The position numbers and the translations under genes were made by a program. The notes below the pieces were generated by a model. The model was not told the DNA's origin and did no database searches. It saw only the letters and a program-made list of their open reading frames with translations. Shown piece by piece: positions 44,187 to 52,439 of a DNA stretch of 64,000 bases (positions are counted from its first letter, which is position 1; each line of letters begins with the position of its first letter). The DNA is from an uncultured Planctomycetota bacterium. GTDB taxonomy: Bacteria; Planctomycetota; UBA1135; GCA-002686595. Location: NCBI GenBank assembly GCA_903928115.1, contig CAIYPP010000111.1, positions 62,001-126,000 on the forward strand, in the 5' to 3' direction.

Positions 44187-44915
44187 TCAGCGGCGACGGA
44201 GGAATTGCGGGTCGAGGAAGCGCTCCGCGAGCTCCTTCGCGCGCCCGCGCTCGAGCGCATCGGGAACGCCCGCCTCGAGGCGGACGCCGAACTCCTCCTC
44301 GAATGCCGCTCGCAGCGCCGGAGCGAAGCTCTCCGGCTGAAGGCCGGGCGCGACGTGCTCCAGCGTCGCGATGTCCCCCTCCAAGGGCGTCGTCCCGAGC
44401 TTGATCGAGCCGTGGTGCAAGACGCGTCCCCGCGTGCGGCGCTGCGCGGAGCCCACGCCCTTGCGCTCGCCCCACACCAGATCGAGGGGCGAGGACTTGT
44501 GGAAGCACATGCCCGTGCCCTCGCGCTCGCTCGCCAGCGCGCGTTCGCCGCGCAGCTCGGCCGTCACGCCCAAGGTCGCGAGCGCGCGCGCCACGGCGGC
44601 GTGCACGCGCACGTAGGACTCCGGGATCGAACCGCGGTAGAGCGGGTGTTCGAGCTCGGCCGCGATCGAGAAGGTCAGCTCGCGCTGGTGGTGGATCGCT
44701 CCGCCGCCGGTGAAGCGGCGCACGACCGCGCGCGCGTCCTGCGCCGCGGGCACCTCCGCGAACTTCTGGAAGTAGCCGAGCGAGAGCGCGCCCGGCTTCC
44801 AGCTGTAGAAGCGCACCGTGACCGGCGCGCCCTGCGATTCGAGCAGCGCCTCGTCGAGGCCGAGGTTGAACGCGGGCTGCGCGTTCCACGTCGTGACGAG
44901 GCGCCACGTCTCCAT
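44187..44915 (-). CDS. Octanoyl/lipoyl protein transferase, LipM/LplA family
   Basis: Attaches octanoyl or lipoyl groups to the lipoyl domains of GcvH and 2-oxoacid dehydrogenases. The 242-residue protein shows VVRRFTGGGAIHHQRELTFS, the acyl-substrate site, and MCFHKSSPLDLV with Cys137, matching the active-site Cys region of Bacillus LipM, then RKGVGSAQRRTRGRVLHHGS with Lys152. These marks favour the LipM octanoyltransferase over the ATP-using LplA ligase, but this is a sequence inference. It lies 27 bp after gcvH, whose product is its probable substrate. Confidence 0.85.
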   Translation of the reverse strand: METWRLVTTWNAQPAFNLGLDEALLESQGAPVTVRFYSWKPGALSLGYFQKFAEVPAAQDARAVVRRFTGGGAIHHQRELTFSIAAELEHPLYRGSIPESYVRVHAAVARALATLGVTAELRGERALASEREGTGMCFHKSSPLDLVWGERKGVGSAQRRTRGRVLHHGSIKLGTTPLEGDIATLEHVAPGLQPESFAPALRAAFEEEFGVRLEAGVPDALERGRAKELAERFLDPQFLRRR

Positions 44916-44942
44916 CGCTCGTTCGCGCGCGAGGCGCGCGTC

Positions 44943-45341
44943 TCAGTGCTTCTTGGACGCGACGAACTTCTCGTACTCGGCCGCGTCCATCAGGCCTTCG
45001 AGGCTCTTGCGCTCAGGCTTCATCTTGATGATCCAGCCCGCGCCCCACGGGTCCTTCGAGAGGATCTCGAGGTGGTCTTCGATGGCGGCGTTGGTCTCGA
45101 GCACCTCGCCCGCGATCGGCGCGTAGAGGTCGCTCACCGCCTTGACCGACTCGATCTCGCCGAAGGTCTCGCCTGCGGCGAGCGTGCGGCCCGCCTCGGG
45201 CAGGTCGCAGTAGACGAGGTCGGACTCGTTGCCGTTGGAGAGCTCCTGCACGGCGAAGTCGGTGATGCCGACGATGGCGACGTCGCCGTCGATCTTGACC
45301 CACTCGTGGGACTGGGCGTACTTGCGGTCGTTGGGGCGCAT
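44943..45341 (-). CDS. gcvH: Glycine cleavage system H protein
   Basis: A 132-residue lipoyl carrier that shuttles the aminomethyl group between P, T and L proteins of the glycine cleavage system. The lipoylated lysine is Lys67 in GEIESVKAVSDLYAPIAG. Other marks: SHEWVKIDGDVAIVGITDFA at the start and DPWGAGWIIKMKP at the end. ATG 45341 starts just ahead of the conserved fold; upstream in-frame Met codons lie in non-conserved sequence. Located between gcvT (54 bp) and the lipoyl transferase gene (27 bp). GcvP is not in the window. Confidence 0.95.
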   Translation of the reverse strand: MRPNDRKYAQSHEWVKIDGDVAIVGITDFAVQELSNGNESDLVYCDLPEAGRTLAAGETFGEIESVKAVSDLYAPIAGEVLETNAAIEDHLEILSKDPWGAGWIIKMKPERKSLEGLMDAAEYEKFVASKKH

Positions 45342-45395
45342 GGCGGGGTGTTGGGGTCGGGTCGCTTGGGGGTTTCTAGGTGGACACGCGCGCAA

Positions 45396-46493
45396 TCACT
45401 TGCGCGTGCGGGAGAAGAACGGGAGCTCGCGCACCGTGCACGGCTGGCGCTTGCCCTTGAAGTCGACCTCGAGCGCGCTGCCGACGGCGCGGCAGTCGAG
45501 CTCGACGTAGGCCGAGGCGATGTTCGTGTCGAGGGTCGGCGAGACGGCGCCCGAGCACACGTAGCCGACCTCGTGGTCGCCGCGGAAGAGGCGTGCGCCT
45601 TGGCGCGGGACGCGCGGGCCGTCGGTGGTGATGCCGACGAGAGCCTTGCGCGGAGCGGCCTTGATCGCGGCGAGGGCCTCGCGTCCGATCCAATCGCCCT
45701 TCTCGTCCTTGAAGGACACGCCGAAGTCGAGGCCTGCCTCGATCGGGTTGTGGGTGGCGTCGATCTCGTGGCCGTAGAGCGGCATGCCCGCTTCGAGCCG
45801 AAGGATGTCGCGCGCGCCGAGGCCGATCGGTCGCACGTCGGCGCCCTTGCCTGCCTCGAGGATCGCGTTCCACACGCGGACGACCTCGGAGTTGTCGAGG
45901 TAGAGCTCGTAGCCGAGCTCGCCGGTGTAGCCCGTGCGGCTGATGCGCGTGTTGGGGATGCCGCACACCGTGCCGAATCCGAACTTGTAGTAGCCGATCT
46001 GCGCGAGGTCGCAGTCGGTGACGAGCCTTGCGAGCACCTCGGTCGAGCGCTGGCCCTGCAGCGCGAGCATGCCCGTACGGTCGCTCTGGTCGTCGATCTC
46101 GACCTCGAAGCCGGCGCGGTGCTCGTGCAGCCACGCGAGGTCGACCGCAGTGTTCGAGGCGTTGACGACGAGGTAGACGCTCTCGGGCTCGCGGTAGACG
46201 AGCAGGTCGTCGATCGGGTTGCCGTCGGGCTTGCAGAACAGCGAGTAGCGGATCGCTCCGACCGGGATCTTGGCCACGAAGTTGGTGCACACGCGGTCGA
46301 GGAAGCGCACCGCGTCCTTGCCGCGCACGTGCACGCGCCCCATGTGGCCGAGGTCGAACAGGCCCGCCGTGGTGCGCACGCAGCGCGCCTCGTCGAGGAT
46401 CGCGGCGTACTGCACCGGCATGTGCCAGCCGCCGAACTCGATCAGCTTGGCGCCGAGGGCGGCGTGGACGTCGTGCAGGGCGGTCTGCTTCAT
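45396..46493 (-). CDS. gcvT: Glycine cleavage system T protein (aminomethyltransferase)
   Basis: Transfers the methylene group from aminomethyl-H protein to tetrahydrofolate and releases ammonia. 365 residues, standard. The opening MKQTALHDVHAALGAKLIEF with GGWHMPVQY, the VFDLGHMGR-like segment, YLVVNASNTAVDLAW, and RTGYTGELGYELYLDN (folate site) plus MPLYGHEID and GLDFGVSF are all characteristic. ATG 46493 begins the family's usual N-terminus. First gene of the gcvT-gcvH-lipM group. The 186-bp leader is shared with the divergent propeller gene; I looked for a glycine riboswitch and did not recognise one. Confidence 0.95.
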   Translation of the reverse strand: MKQTALHDVHAALGAKLIEFGGWHMPVQYAAILDEARCVRTTAGLFDLGHMGRVHVRGKDAVRFLDRVCTNFVAKIPVGAIRYSLFCKPDGNPIDDLLVYREPESVYLVVNASNTAVDLAWLHEHRAGFEVEIDDQSDRTGMLALQGQRSTEVLARLVTDCDLAQIGYYKFGFGTVCGIPNTRISRTGYTGELGYELYLDNSEVVRVWNAILEAGKGADVRPIGLGARDILRLEAGMPLYGHEIDATHNPIEAGLDFGVSFKDEKGDWIGREALAAIKAAPRKALVGITTDGPRVPRQGARLFRGDHEVGYVCSGAVSPTLDTNIASAYVELDCRAVGSALEVDFKGKRQPCTVRELPFFSRTRK

Positions 46494-46679
46494 CGGACGG
46501 TGGGTGGGGTTCGCTCGGGGGGCGCCGGGGGCTCGCAGGAAGGAACTTCCGTCGCGCTTCGGCGGGAACTGTGGGGGCGAAGAGTTTATTCGATGCGCCA
46601 CCCCGGAGCCAAGCGCGGGCGGGCGCCGCGAGAGGGGCGCCGGGGTAACTTTTCGAGGGTGCCGACGGGTGCCCGAGCC

Positions 46680-48230
46680 ATGCCGGTCGCACCTCTGTTC
46701 GCCGTTCTCGCTGCGCTCTGCGCGCAGGGCCCCTTCGACGGCGGCCCGCGCTGGCGCGATGCCGCGCCTTCGAGCGCTCCGTGGCTCCCGGGCGCGCTCG
46801 CCTTCACGGCGGGCGGTGAAGCGCTCTTCGACGTCGCGCAGGGGACGAACGCGCGGGCCGCGTTGCACTCCAGCGCCCCCGCGCGCGGAGGAGCCGCGCT
46901 CACGCCGCTCGCGAGCCTCGCGCTCTCCGGCGTGAGCGGCTCGGTCGATGCTGCGGCCGGCGATGATGTCGACGAGCTGTACGTCGTGGTGCAGCGCAGC
47001 GTCGGGAGCGGCGGCTTGCGCGCAACGGAGCTCGCGCGGCTCGCCATGAGTTCGCAGGGTGGCTTGGTCGAGCGTTGGCGCGTTTCGATCGGTGTCCCAG
47101 GGAACGGCGGCGCACGCGTGTTGGCTTCGCGCGACGGCGGCCGCGTCGCGGTGGCGCTCGGAGACTCGAGCGCAGGCACGCTGCTCGTCGAGTGGCGGGC
47201 GGGGCCGGACGGAGCAACGCTCGCGTCGCACGCCGCGGCAGCGGGGCCGCTGCGCGCATTCGCGGCTTCCGCCGACCTCGGCTGCGTGGCCACGGTCGCC
47301 GGCAGCGAGCTTCGTGTGCTGCGCGGCGATGGAACTCTCGAGCACGCGGAAACGCTCCCGGGCTCCACGAACGCCCTCGCGCTCGCTGCGGAGGCTCGCG
47401 TGCTCGCGGTCGGGGCCCTCGGCCAAGTGCGCGTGCTCGCGGGCGGGAACGCGGGCTGGGTGCTCTCAAGCTCGATCCCCGGCGTCGGCGCGGAGCTGCC
47501 GGTGCGCGCCGCGCTCGACGAGGACGGCTCGACGCTTGCGCTCGGTTGGTGGGAATCCGCGAACGGACGCGGCACGCGCGCGCAGGTCTGGGACCTTGGC
47601 GCGGGAGCGCTGCGCTACGCGCGCGTGACGCAGAGCGCGGCTTCGGCGCCGCAGGATTTCCTCGAAGCGCTGGCGCTCACGCGCGACGGCGCGCGCGCGG
47701 CGTTCGGCCGCTGGGGCGGCGACGGGCAGCCCGAAGCGTGGCTGGTCGATGTCGCGAGCGGGCAGGTGCTCTTGCAGGCGGACGTCTCGGGCAGCGTGCG
47801 CGCGCTCGGACTCGACGAGCGTGGATCGCGGCTCGCCGTCGCCGCGAAAGCGACGCATGCGAGCGTCTTCAGTTCGAGCGGCGAAGTCGTGCTCTTCGAC
47901 ACCGGCGAGCGGGTCCTGCAGTGCGTGGAGGAAGCGCGCGCGGGGGGCTCCCTTGCGCTCGTGAGACGCGCGCCTCACGCGGCGAGCGTGATCTTCTTCG
48001 TGGGAGCGGCGCGCGGCACGCCGGCGCTCCAAGGCGGCATGCCTTGGTGGGTCGACCGTGCGACCGCGTCGGTCCTCCCTCGCGCCGTGGAGAGCGACGG
48101 CGTCGCGCGTCTCTTCTGGCCGCTCTCGTCTGCGGCGGCGGGGACCGTGCTCACCGTGCAGACGGTCGAGCGAGTCCCAGGGGTGGGCACGCGCGTGCAG
48201 CCGGAAGTGCTGCGCGTTCCGCTCTTCTGA
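46680..48230 (+). CDS. Secreted WD40/beta-propeller-like protein
   Basis: A 516-residue protein with a short signal sequence (MPVAPLFAVLAALCAQ). The mature part consists of repeating beta motifs typical of propellers, for example GGARVLASRDGGRVAVALGDS, LALAAEARVLAVGALGQVRV and VRALGLDERGSRLAVAA. About six or seven blades could fit. No catalytic residue pattern is seen. It is divergent from gcvT and about 170 bp ahead of the GTPase/roadblock cassette, separated by a hairpin at 48242. Ligand or function unknown. Confidence 0.65.
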   Translation: MPVAPLFAVLAALCAQGPFDGGPRWRDAAPSSAPWLPGALAFTAGGEALFDVAQGTNARAALHSSAPARGGAALTPLASLALSGVSGSVDAAAGDDVDELYVVVQRSVGSGGLRATELARLAMSSQGGLVERWRVSIGVPGNGGARVLASRDGGRVAVALGDSSAGTLLVEWRAGPDGATLASHAAAAGPLRAFAASADLGCVATVAGSELRVLRGDGTLEHAETLPGSTNALALAAEARVLAVGALGQVRVLAGGNAGWVLSSSIPGVGAELPVRAALDEDGSTLALGWWESANGRGTRAQVWDLGAGALRYARVTQSAASAPQDFLEALALTRDGARAAFGRWGGDGQPEAWLVDVASGQVLLQADVSGSVRALGLDERGSRLAVAAKATHASVFSSSGEVVLFDTGERVLQCVEEARAGGSLALVRRAPHAASVIFFVGAARGTPALQGGMPWWVDRATASVLPRAVESDGVARLFWPLSSAAAGTVLTVQTVERVPGVGTRVQPEVLRVPLF

Positions 48231-48241
48231 GCGCGCGAGCC

Positions 48242-48269
48242 GCGCCCGGGAGAAGTTCTTTCCGGGCGC
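48242..48269 (+). terminator. Possible terminator hairpin after the propeller gene
   Basis: GCGCCCGG and CCGGGCGC, 8-bp perfect arms around a 12-nt loop (GAGAAGTTCTTT), lie 11 bp after the stop codon. No uridine run follows, so intrinsic termination would be weak; it may act with Rho or stabilise the transcript end. Confidence 0.4.
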
Positions 48270-48404
48270 TTCAGGCCGGGGAGCGCAGGGGCCGAAAAGG
48301 CCGACGACGGCGCCCCTCTCTGCGGGGTGTGCCGCGCTTCCACGGCACCCGGAGACCTCGCCTTGTCGCGCGTCGAACTACCTGCACCGGCCACGATCGC
48401 CATC

Positions 48405-49454
48405 ATGAAGGCCGAGCTGTGCGGCACGGACCAAAGTCCGCGGCCTGCGCTCAAGCTCTTGGTCGAGAAGGCCGCGGCGGAGCTCGATGGGTCGCTGGCT
48501 CACGCTTGGTGTCTCGAGCTCCTGCCGTACTTGACTTCGAACCCCGACGATGCGCTCGCGCTCGAGGCGCTGCTCGTGCTCGGGCTCGCACACCCCGATG
48601 TCCACAGCCGTCATCGCATCTCGATGCCGCAGGAGGGGCGTCGCTTCGCGATCCTGCTCGAGCGCGCAGGCAATCCGCAGCGCGCGGAGGACATGCTGCG
48701 GCTCTTGCTCGAGATGTTCCCGACGAGCGAGACCTTGAAGAGCGAACTCGAAGCCCTCGAGCGCCGTGACGGCAGCATGGGGCGGCGCGTCGAGCGCCAC
48801 CTGCGCAGCGCCGAGGAGGCCCTGCGCGAAGGACGCCGCGGAGAAGCTCAGCGCTGGCTGCGCGAAGTCCTCGCGCTCGAACCACGCCGCCGCGACGTGG
48901 CGCGCATGATCCGCGACCTGCGCTTCGAAGACGAGCTCGCGCGCGAAGGCTGGAAGCGGCGTGTGCGCCTTGCTGTGCTGGCCTGCGTCGGCGTCGTGGC
49001 GCTCTCCGTCGCGCTGTGGCGCGAACGCTCGATCGACGCCGAATACGCAACGCTGCCTCCGGCCGCGGCCGATGACTTGCTGGCGACGCGCGAGCGCCTC
49101 GCCGGACTGGACTTGCTCATCGAAGGCAACATGTTCTGGCTCGGCATGTGGGGGGTGGCGCGCGAGCGCTCGCTGCTGCGCGTGCAGGCGGAGCGGCTGG
49201 AGCTTCGCGAGGTGGCCGCAGCCCAGCGTCTCAGCGAGACGCGCTCGCGTGCCGCGCTGCTCGCGGACGCCGAGCGCTCGCAGGCCTTTGTCGCGGCGGA
49301 CCGCATGGACTTCGACGCGGCGCTCGCGCGCTTCAAGGGAGCGCTCGAGGTCGCGCCCGAAGGATGGGAGCACCGCGAGTCCACGCAGCGCGAGGTCGCG
49401 CTGCTCGAACAATGGCGCACCGGTCGCGCAGCGACCGCAGGAGAGAGACGATGA
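48405..49454 (+). CDS. TPR membrane protein, first gene of GTPase/roadblock cassette
   Basis: A 349-residue protein. Residues 15-175 are helical with TPR-like pairs (AEDMLRLLLEMFPTSETLKS, EEALREGRRGEAQRWLREVL); a single transmembrane helix is at about 188-205 (LAVLACVGVVALSVALW); the outer part (206-349) is helical and coiled-coil-like with one more TPR-like pair at the end. The start is uncertain: ATG 48405 lacks a good ribosome site, while TTG 48363 has GGAG 8 bases upstream and would add 14 residues. Its stop overlaps the next ATG (ATGA). Probable membrane scaffold for the downstream GTPase system; this is inferred from context. Confidence 0.65.
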   Translation: MKAELCGTDQSPRPALKLLVEKAAAELDGSLAHAWCLELLPYLTSNPDDALALEALLVLGLAHPDVHSRHRISMPQEGRRFAILLERAGNPQRAEDMLRLLLEMFPTSETLKSELEALERRDGSMGRRVERHLRSAEEALREGRRGEAQRWLREVLALEPRRRDVARMIRDLRFEDELAREGWKRRVRLAVLACVGVVALSVALWRERSIDAEYATLPPAAADDLLATRERLAGLDLLIEGNMFWLGMWGVARERSLLRVQAERLELREVAAAQRLSETRSRAALLADAERSQAFVAADRMDFDAALARFKGALEVAPEGWEHRESTQREVALLEQWRTGRAATAGERR

Positions 49455-50542
49455 AGTTCCTCGAAAAGCTGCTGGCTGGTCCGCGCCTGCGCGACGCGCG
49501 TCGACGGCTCGTGACCGAGCCCAGCGCTGCAAACTACGTGGCGCTCGCGAGTGAGCACGCGCGCATCTGCGAGTTCGAGGCCGCCGAGCGCGTCTGCGCC
49601 GAGGGCCTCGGTGTCCACGCGTCGGATCCCGAGCTGACTCGGCTGCGGACTCGCATGCGCGCGCTCCAGCTGGAGGATCGTGCACGCGCGCTCTCCAACG
49701 AGCTGCGCGAGTCTCCGCGCGCGGGCCTCTTCCGTGAGCTGGCCGAGGTTTACCTTGAGTGCGGACGCTTGGAGCGCGCCGAAGAACTCAGCGTGCAGTG
49801 GCTCGAGCGCGGCGGCGGCGGCGAGGCACACTGGCTGCGCTCGCGCGCCCGCGCGGCTCGTTACTTCGCCGATCGTCGCCGCGAAGATGGTCGCACGGCG
49901 CTCGAGTGGCTCGACTCAGCCGAGGCTGCGCTGCCGCGCGATGAGCGACCGCTGCGTCTGCGGCTCGAGCTCGTCTGCCGCATCGGAGCGTGGCGTGACG
50001 CGCGGCGCACGGTGGCGCAGCTCCTCGAGCTCGCCCCCGGCGATCCCGCGCTCGAGGCGCGCTTCCGCACGTACACGGCGCTCGCCGAGTCGGCGCCGAC
50101 CCTCGACGCCGCGCTGCGCGAGGTCGAGCGTCACGGAGTGTTTCCCGAGGAGAACACCGCTCGTTCGCACATGGCCACGGGCCCCTCGCGTGCGCTGCGT
50201 CCGATGCTGCAGTCGCTCGCGGCACAGCCGACGATCGCGGCGGTCGTCTACGAGCGCGGCGCGACGGCGCTGGTTCAGGGCCCGAGCGGCGCGACCGCGG
50301 AGCGTGCAGCGCGCGCGGTGCGCGAGGTCGCGCAGAAGAGTCGCAGCGCGGCCCGCCGCATGGGCCTCGGCAACGTGCTCGAAGTGGAGCTCGAGGGGCC
50401 CTCGGGCAGCCTCTTGGTCCTGCCGAGCGAGTCGGGCGTCGCGGCCGCGCACTCGAGCGCGGCGCAGGTTCCGGAGTTTCTGCGACCCACGCTCGGCGCG
50501 ATCGCGCGCTCGGGCAGCGAAGGGACGGGCCTCGAGTCATGA
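49451..50542 (+). CDS. TPR protein with C-terminal roadblock/LC7-like domain
   Basis: A 363-residue soluble protein. Residues about 20-230 form TPR-like helices (AANYVALASEHARICEFEAA, AEVYLECGRLERAEELSVQW). Residues about 245-350 resemble a roadblock/LC7 domain, the dimerising fold of MglB and dynein light chains: ALRPMLQSLAAQPTIAAVVY, a degenerate central strand GATALVQG, and a closing LGNVLEVELEGPSGSLLVLP. Roadblock proteins bind small GTPases of the MglA/Ras type. It overlaps both neighbours by 4 bases (ATGA), so it is surely translated with the cassette. The roadblock call is by pattern and needs a profile search. Confidence 0.6.
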   Translation: MKFLEKLLAGPRLRDARRRLVTEPSAANYVALASEHARICEFEAAERVCAEGLGVHASDPELTRLRTRMRALQLEDRARALSNELRESPRAGLFRELAEVYLECGRLERAEELSVQWLERGGGGEAHWLRSRARAARYFADRRREDGRTALEWLDSAEAALPRDERPLRLRLELVCRIGAWRDARRTVAQLLELAPGDPALEARFRTYTALAESAPTLDAALREVERHGVFPEENTARSHMATGPSRALRPMLQSLAAQPTIAAVVYERGATALVQGPSGATAERAARAVREVAQKSRSAARRMGLGNVLEVELEGPSGSLLVLPSESGVAAAHSSAAQVPEFLRPTLGAIARSGSEGTGLES

Positions 50543-51000
50543 AGGAAGTCCTCGAACCTCTGGCGGCGATCCCCGGTGTGCGCGCGGCGCTGCTCGCGAC
50601 CCCCGATGGCGTGCCGATCGTGTCGTGCGGCAACGTCGACTCCCAAGGCGGAGCGGGCGCCGACGCCCTTGCGGGCTTGGTCTCCGGCTGGTGCTCCTCG
50701 CTCGTGCCCACGCTCGGCGCCGCTTCGTGGGAGTTCGGTCAGCGCGCCGTCCTGCGCGGCAGCCGCGGCACCTTGGTCGTGCGTTGCGCGGGCCACGTGC
50801 TGCTCTTCGCCGTGCTCGAGCCCGGCGCGAGCGTCGAAGACCTGCGCATCCCGCTCGACGCGGCGCTGTCCCGCCTCGCGCGCGTCTCCCGCGGCTCACG
50901 CGCGCCACAGCCCGCACTTCCGCGGCGAATCCCTCAAGCCGAGGGGGCCGCGCCGTCCGATACATCCTCCGCTACTTCCCCCCGGGATTCGTTTCGTTAG
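50539..51000 (+). CDS. Roadblock/LC7 domain protein
   Basis: A 153-residue protein with a roadblock/LC7 domain over residues 1-115: VLEPLAAIPGVRAALLATPD then GVPIVSCG, a Gly/Ala-rich helix, and the two final strands RAVLRGSRGTLVVRCAG and HVLLFAVLEPGA. The C-terminal 35 residues are Pro/Arg/Ser-rich and probably disordered. This fold gives homodimers that act as activating or scaffolding partners of MglA-type GTPases. ATG overlaps the upstream stop; the GTPase starts 8 bp downstream. Confidence 0.78.
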   Translation: MKEVLEPLAAIPGVRAALLATPDGVPIVSCGNVDSQGGAGADALAGLVSGWCSSLVPTLGAASWEFGQRAVLRGSRGTLVVRCAGHVLLFAVLEPGASVEDLRIPLDAALSRLARVSRGSRAPQPALPRRIPQAEGAAPSDTSSATSPRDSFR

Positions 51001-51008
51001 GGAGCTCC

Positions 51009-52406
51009 ATGGTTCAGATCAATTTCGCCCAGAAGCAGGTCAGCGCGAAGATCGTCTACTACGGCCCCGGCATGTCGGGCAAGACGACCAACCTCGAGGT
51101 CGTCCACCAGAAGGCGCCCGACCAGAACAAGGGTGAGCTGACGAGCATCTCGACGGACGGCGATCGCACGCTGTTCTTCGACTTCATGCCGCTCGACCTC
51201 GGCACGGTCGCCGGCATGCGCACCAGCTTCCAGATCTACACGGTCCCGGGACAGGTGTACTACAACTCGACGCGCAAGCTCGTCTTGCAGGGCGTCGACG
51301 GCGTCGTGTTCGTCGCCGACTCCTCGGCCTCGATGGTCCAGGAGAACCTCGAGAGCCTGCGCAACCTCGAGGAGAACCTGAACGAGTACGGCAAGTCGCT
51401 CGCGACGCTGCCGCACGTGATCCAGTTCAACAAGCGCGACCTGCCCGATGCGCTGCCCGTCGAAGAGCTCCAGCGCTTGTACAACCGCTTCGGCGCACCT
51501 TCGTTCGAGGCGGTCGCGAGCTCGGGCCACGGCGTCTTCCCGACGCTCAAGGCCCTCGCCGCGCGCGTCCTCGAGGCCATCCATGCCACCGCCTCGACGC
51601 CGAGCACCGCGCCGCGTCCCGCGACTGCGGCGCCGCAAGGACTCGGCGCGACGGGCTTCCACGCTCCGACCACCGCGATGCCCGCCAACGCGGTCCCCGC
51701 GCCGATGCCGCAGCGCACGGCGCCCGTCGCGACGCCGATGCCGACCGTCGCCGCGTCGCTCGCGCAGACGGGAATGCACCAGGCCGCTCAGGCCCGCCCG
51801 CTGCAGGCGACCGGCTTCCACACTCCGCCGACGATGTCGAGCGGCGCAACGACCCCGAGCACGCCGCTCATGGGGACGTCGGCGCCGCACGGCCACGTGC
51901 CGATGGGGGGCACCTATCCGGGGGCCATCCCGATGCAGGGCACTCCCTCTTCGCCGACCATGGGCAGCGCCTCGACGCTCGGCATGGCGCCGAGCGCGGG
52001 CTACGCGCCGACGATGTCGAACCCCGCGCTGTCGCAGACGGGCTTCCACGCCCCGAACGCCACCTCGGGCTCCGGCCTCGGCATGGCGATGCGCCCCTCC
52101 ACCCTGCACCCGAACACGGCGGTGCCGACGCAGCGCGCGAGCGTTCCGACACCCGTGCCGACGTCGGCGACCCTGCCGACTCCCGCGAGCCAGACGGGCG
52201 CGCGTGCGAGCGCTCCGCTCGATGGCACCCGCTTCCGTCCCCGCACCGCGCCGACCCCGACCGCGACAACGACTCCCGCGCCCCGCGTGCAGGTCCGTCC
52301 TGCGCCGACCGGCGAGGGTTCGAACAAGCTCTACGTGGGCCTGTTCATCGCCGCGGGAGTCATCCTCACCGCGGGTCTGACCTACGTGGTGATGTCGTTC
52401 CTCTAG
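51009..52406 (+). CDS. MglA-like small GTPase with long linker and C-terminal membrane anchor
   Basis: A 465-residue protein. Residues 1-190 are an MglA/Ras-like GTPase: P-loop GPGMSGKT (19-26), LFFDFMPLDLGTVAGM, YTVPGQVYYNSTRKLVLQGV (switch 2), VVFVADSS and the guanine motif QFNKRDLPDA. These match Myxococcus MglA closely. Residues about 195-435 are a low-complexity Ala/Pro/Thr/Met tract with recurring TGFH-x-P units. The last about 25 residues (GLFIAAGVILTAGLTYVVM) form a transmembrane helix, making it a tail-anchored GTPase, whereas MglA itself is about 195 residues and soluble. GGAG sits 5 bases before the ATG. An MglB-like gene follows. Confidence 0.88.
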   Translation: MVQINFAQKQVSAKIVYYGPGMSGKTTNLEVVHQKAPDQNKGELTSISTDGDRTLFFDFMPLDLGTVAGMRTSFQIYTVPGQVYYNSTRKLVLQGVDGVVFVADSSASMVQENLESLRNLEENLNEYGKSLATLPHVIQFNKRDLPDALPVEELQRLYNRFGAPSFEAVASSGHGVFPTLKALAARVLEAIHATASTPSTAPRPATAAPQGLGATGFHAPTTAMPANAVPAPMPQRTAPVATPMPTVAASLAQTGMHQAAQARPLQATGFHTPPTMSSGATTPSTPLMGTSAPHGHVPMGGTYPGAIPMQGTPSSPTMGSASTLGMAPSAGYAPTMSNPALSQTGFHAPNATSGSGLGMAMRPSTLHPNTAVPTQRASVPTPVPTSATLPTPASQTGARASAPLDGTRFRPRTAPTPTATTTPAPRVQVRPAPTGEGSNKLYVGLFIAAGVILTAGLTYVVMSFL

Positions 52407-52439
52407 TGGACCGCGCGCGAGCGCGACGGAGTGGACTCG

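Noticed and set aside
44205-46679. Plus-strand extension of the propeller frame back through gcvT, gcvH and lipM
   Set aside because: The extension is antisense to three conserved genes; the signal peptide at 46680 marks the true start.
46494-46679. Possible glycine riboswitch upstream of gcvT
   Set aside because: The 186-bp leader shows no tandem aptamer-like core that I could recognise; an A/T-rich stretch near 46582-46592 may be a promoter instead. A covariance-model search would decide.
51573-52340. Low-complexity TGFH region as a separate gene or tandem DNA repeat
   Set aside because: The frame is continuous from the GTPase to the TM helix and the repeats are at protein level and irregularly spaced, so it is a linker rather than a DNA repeat array.
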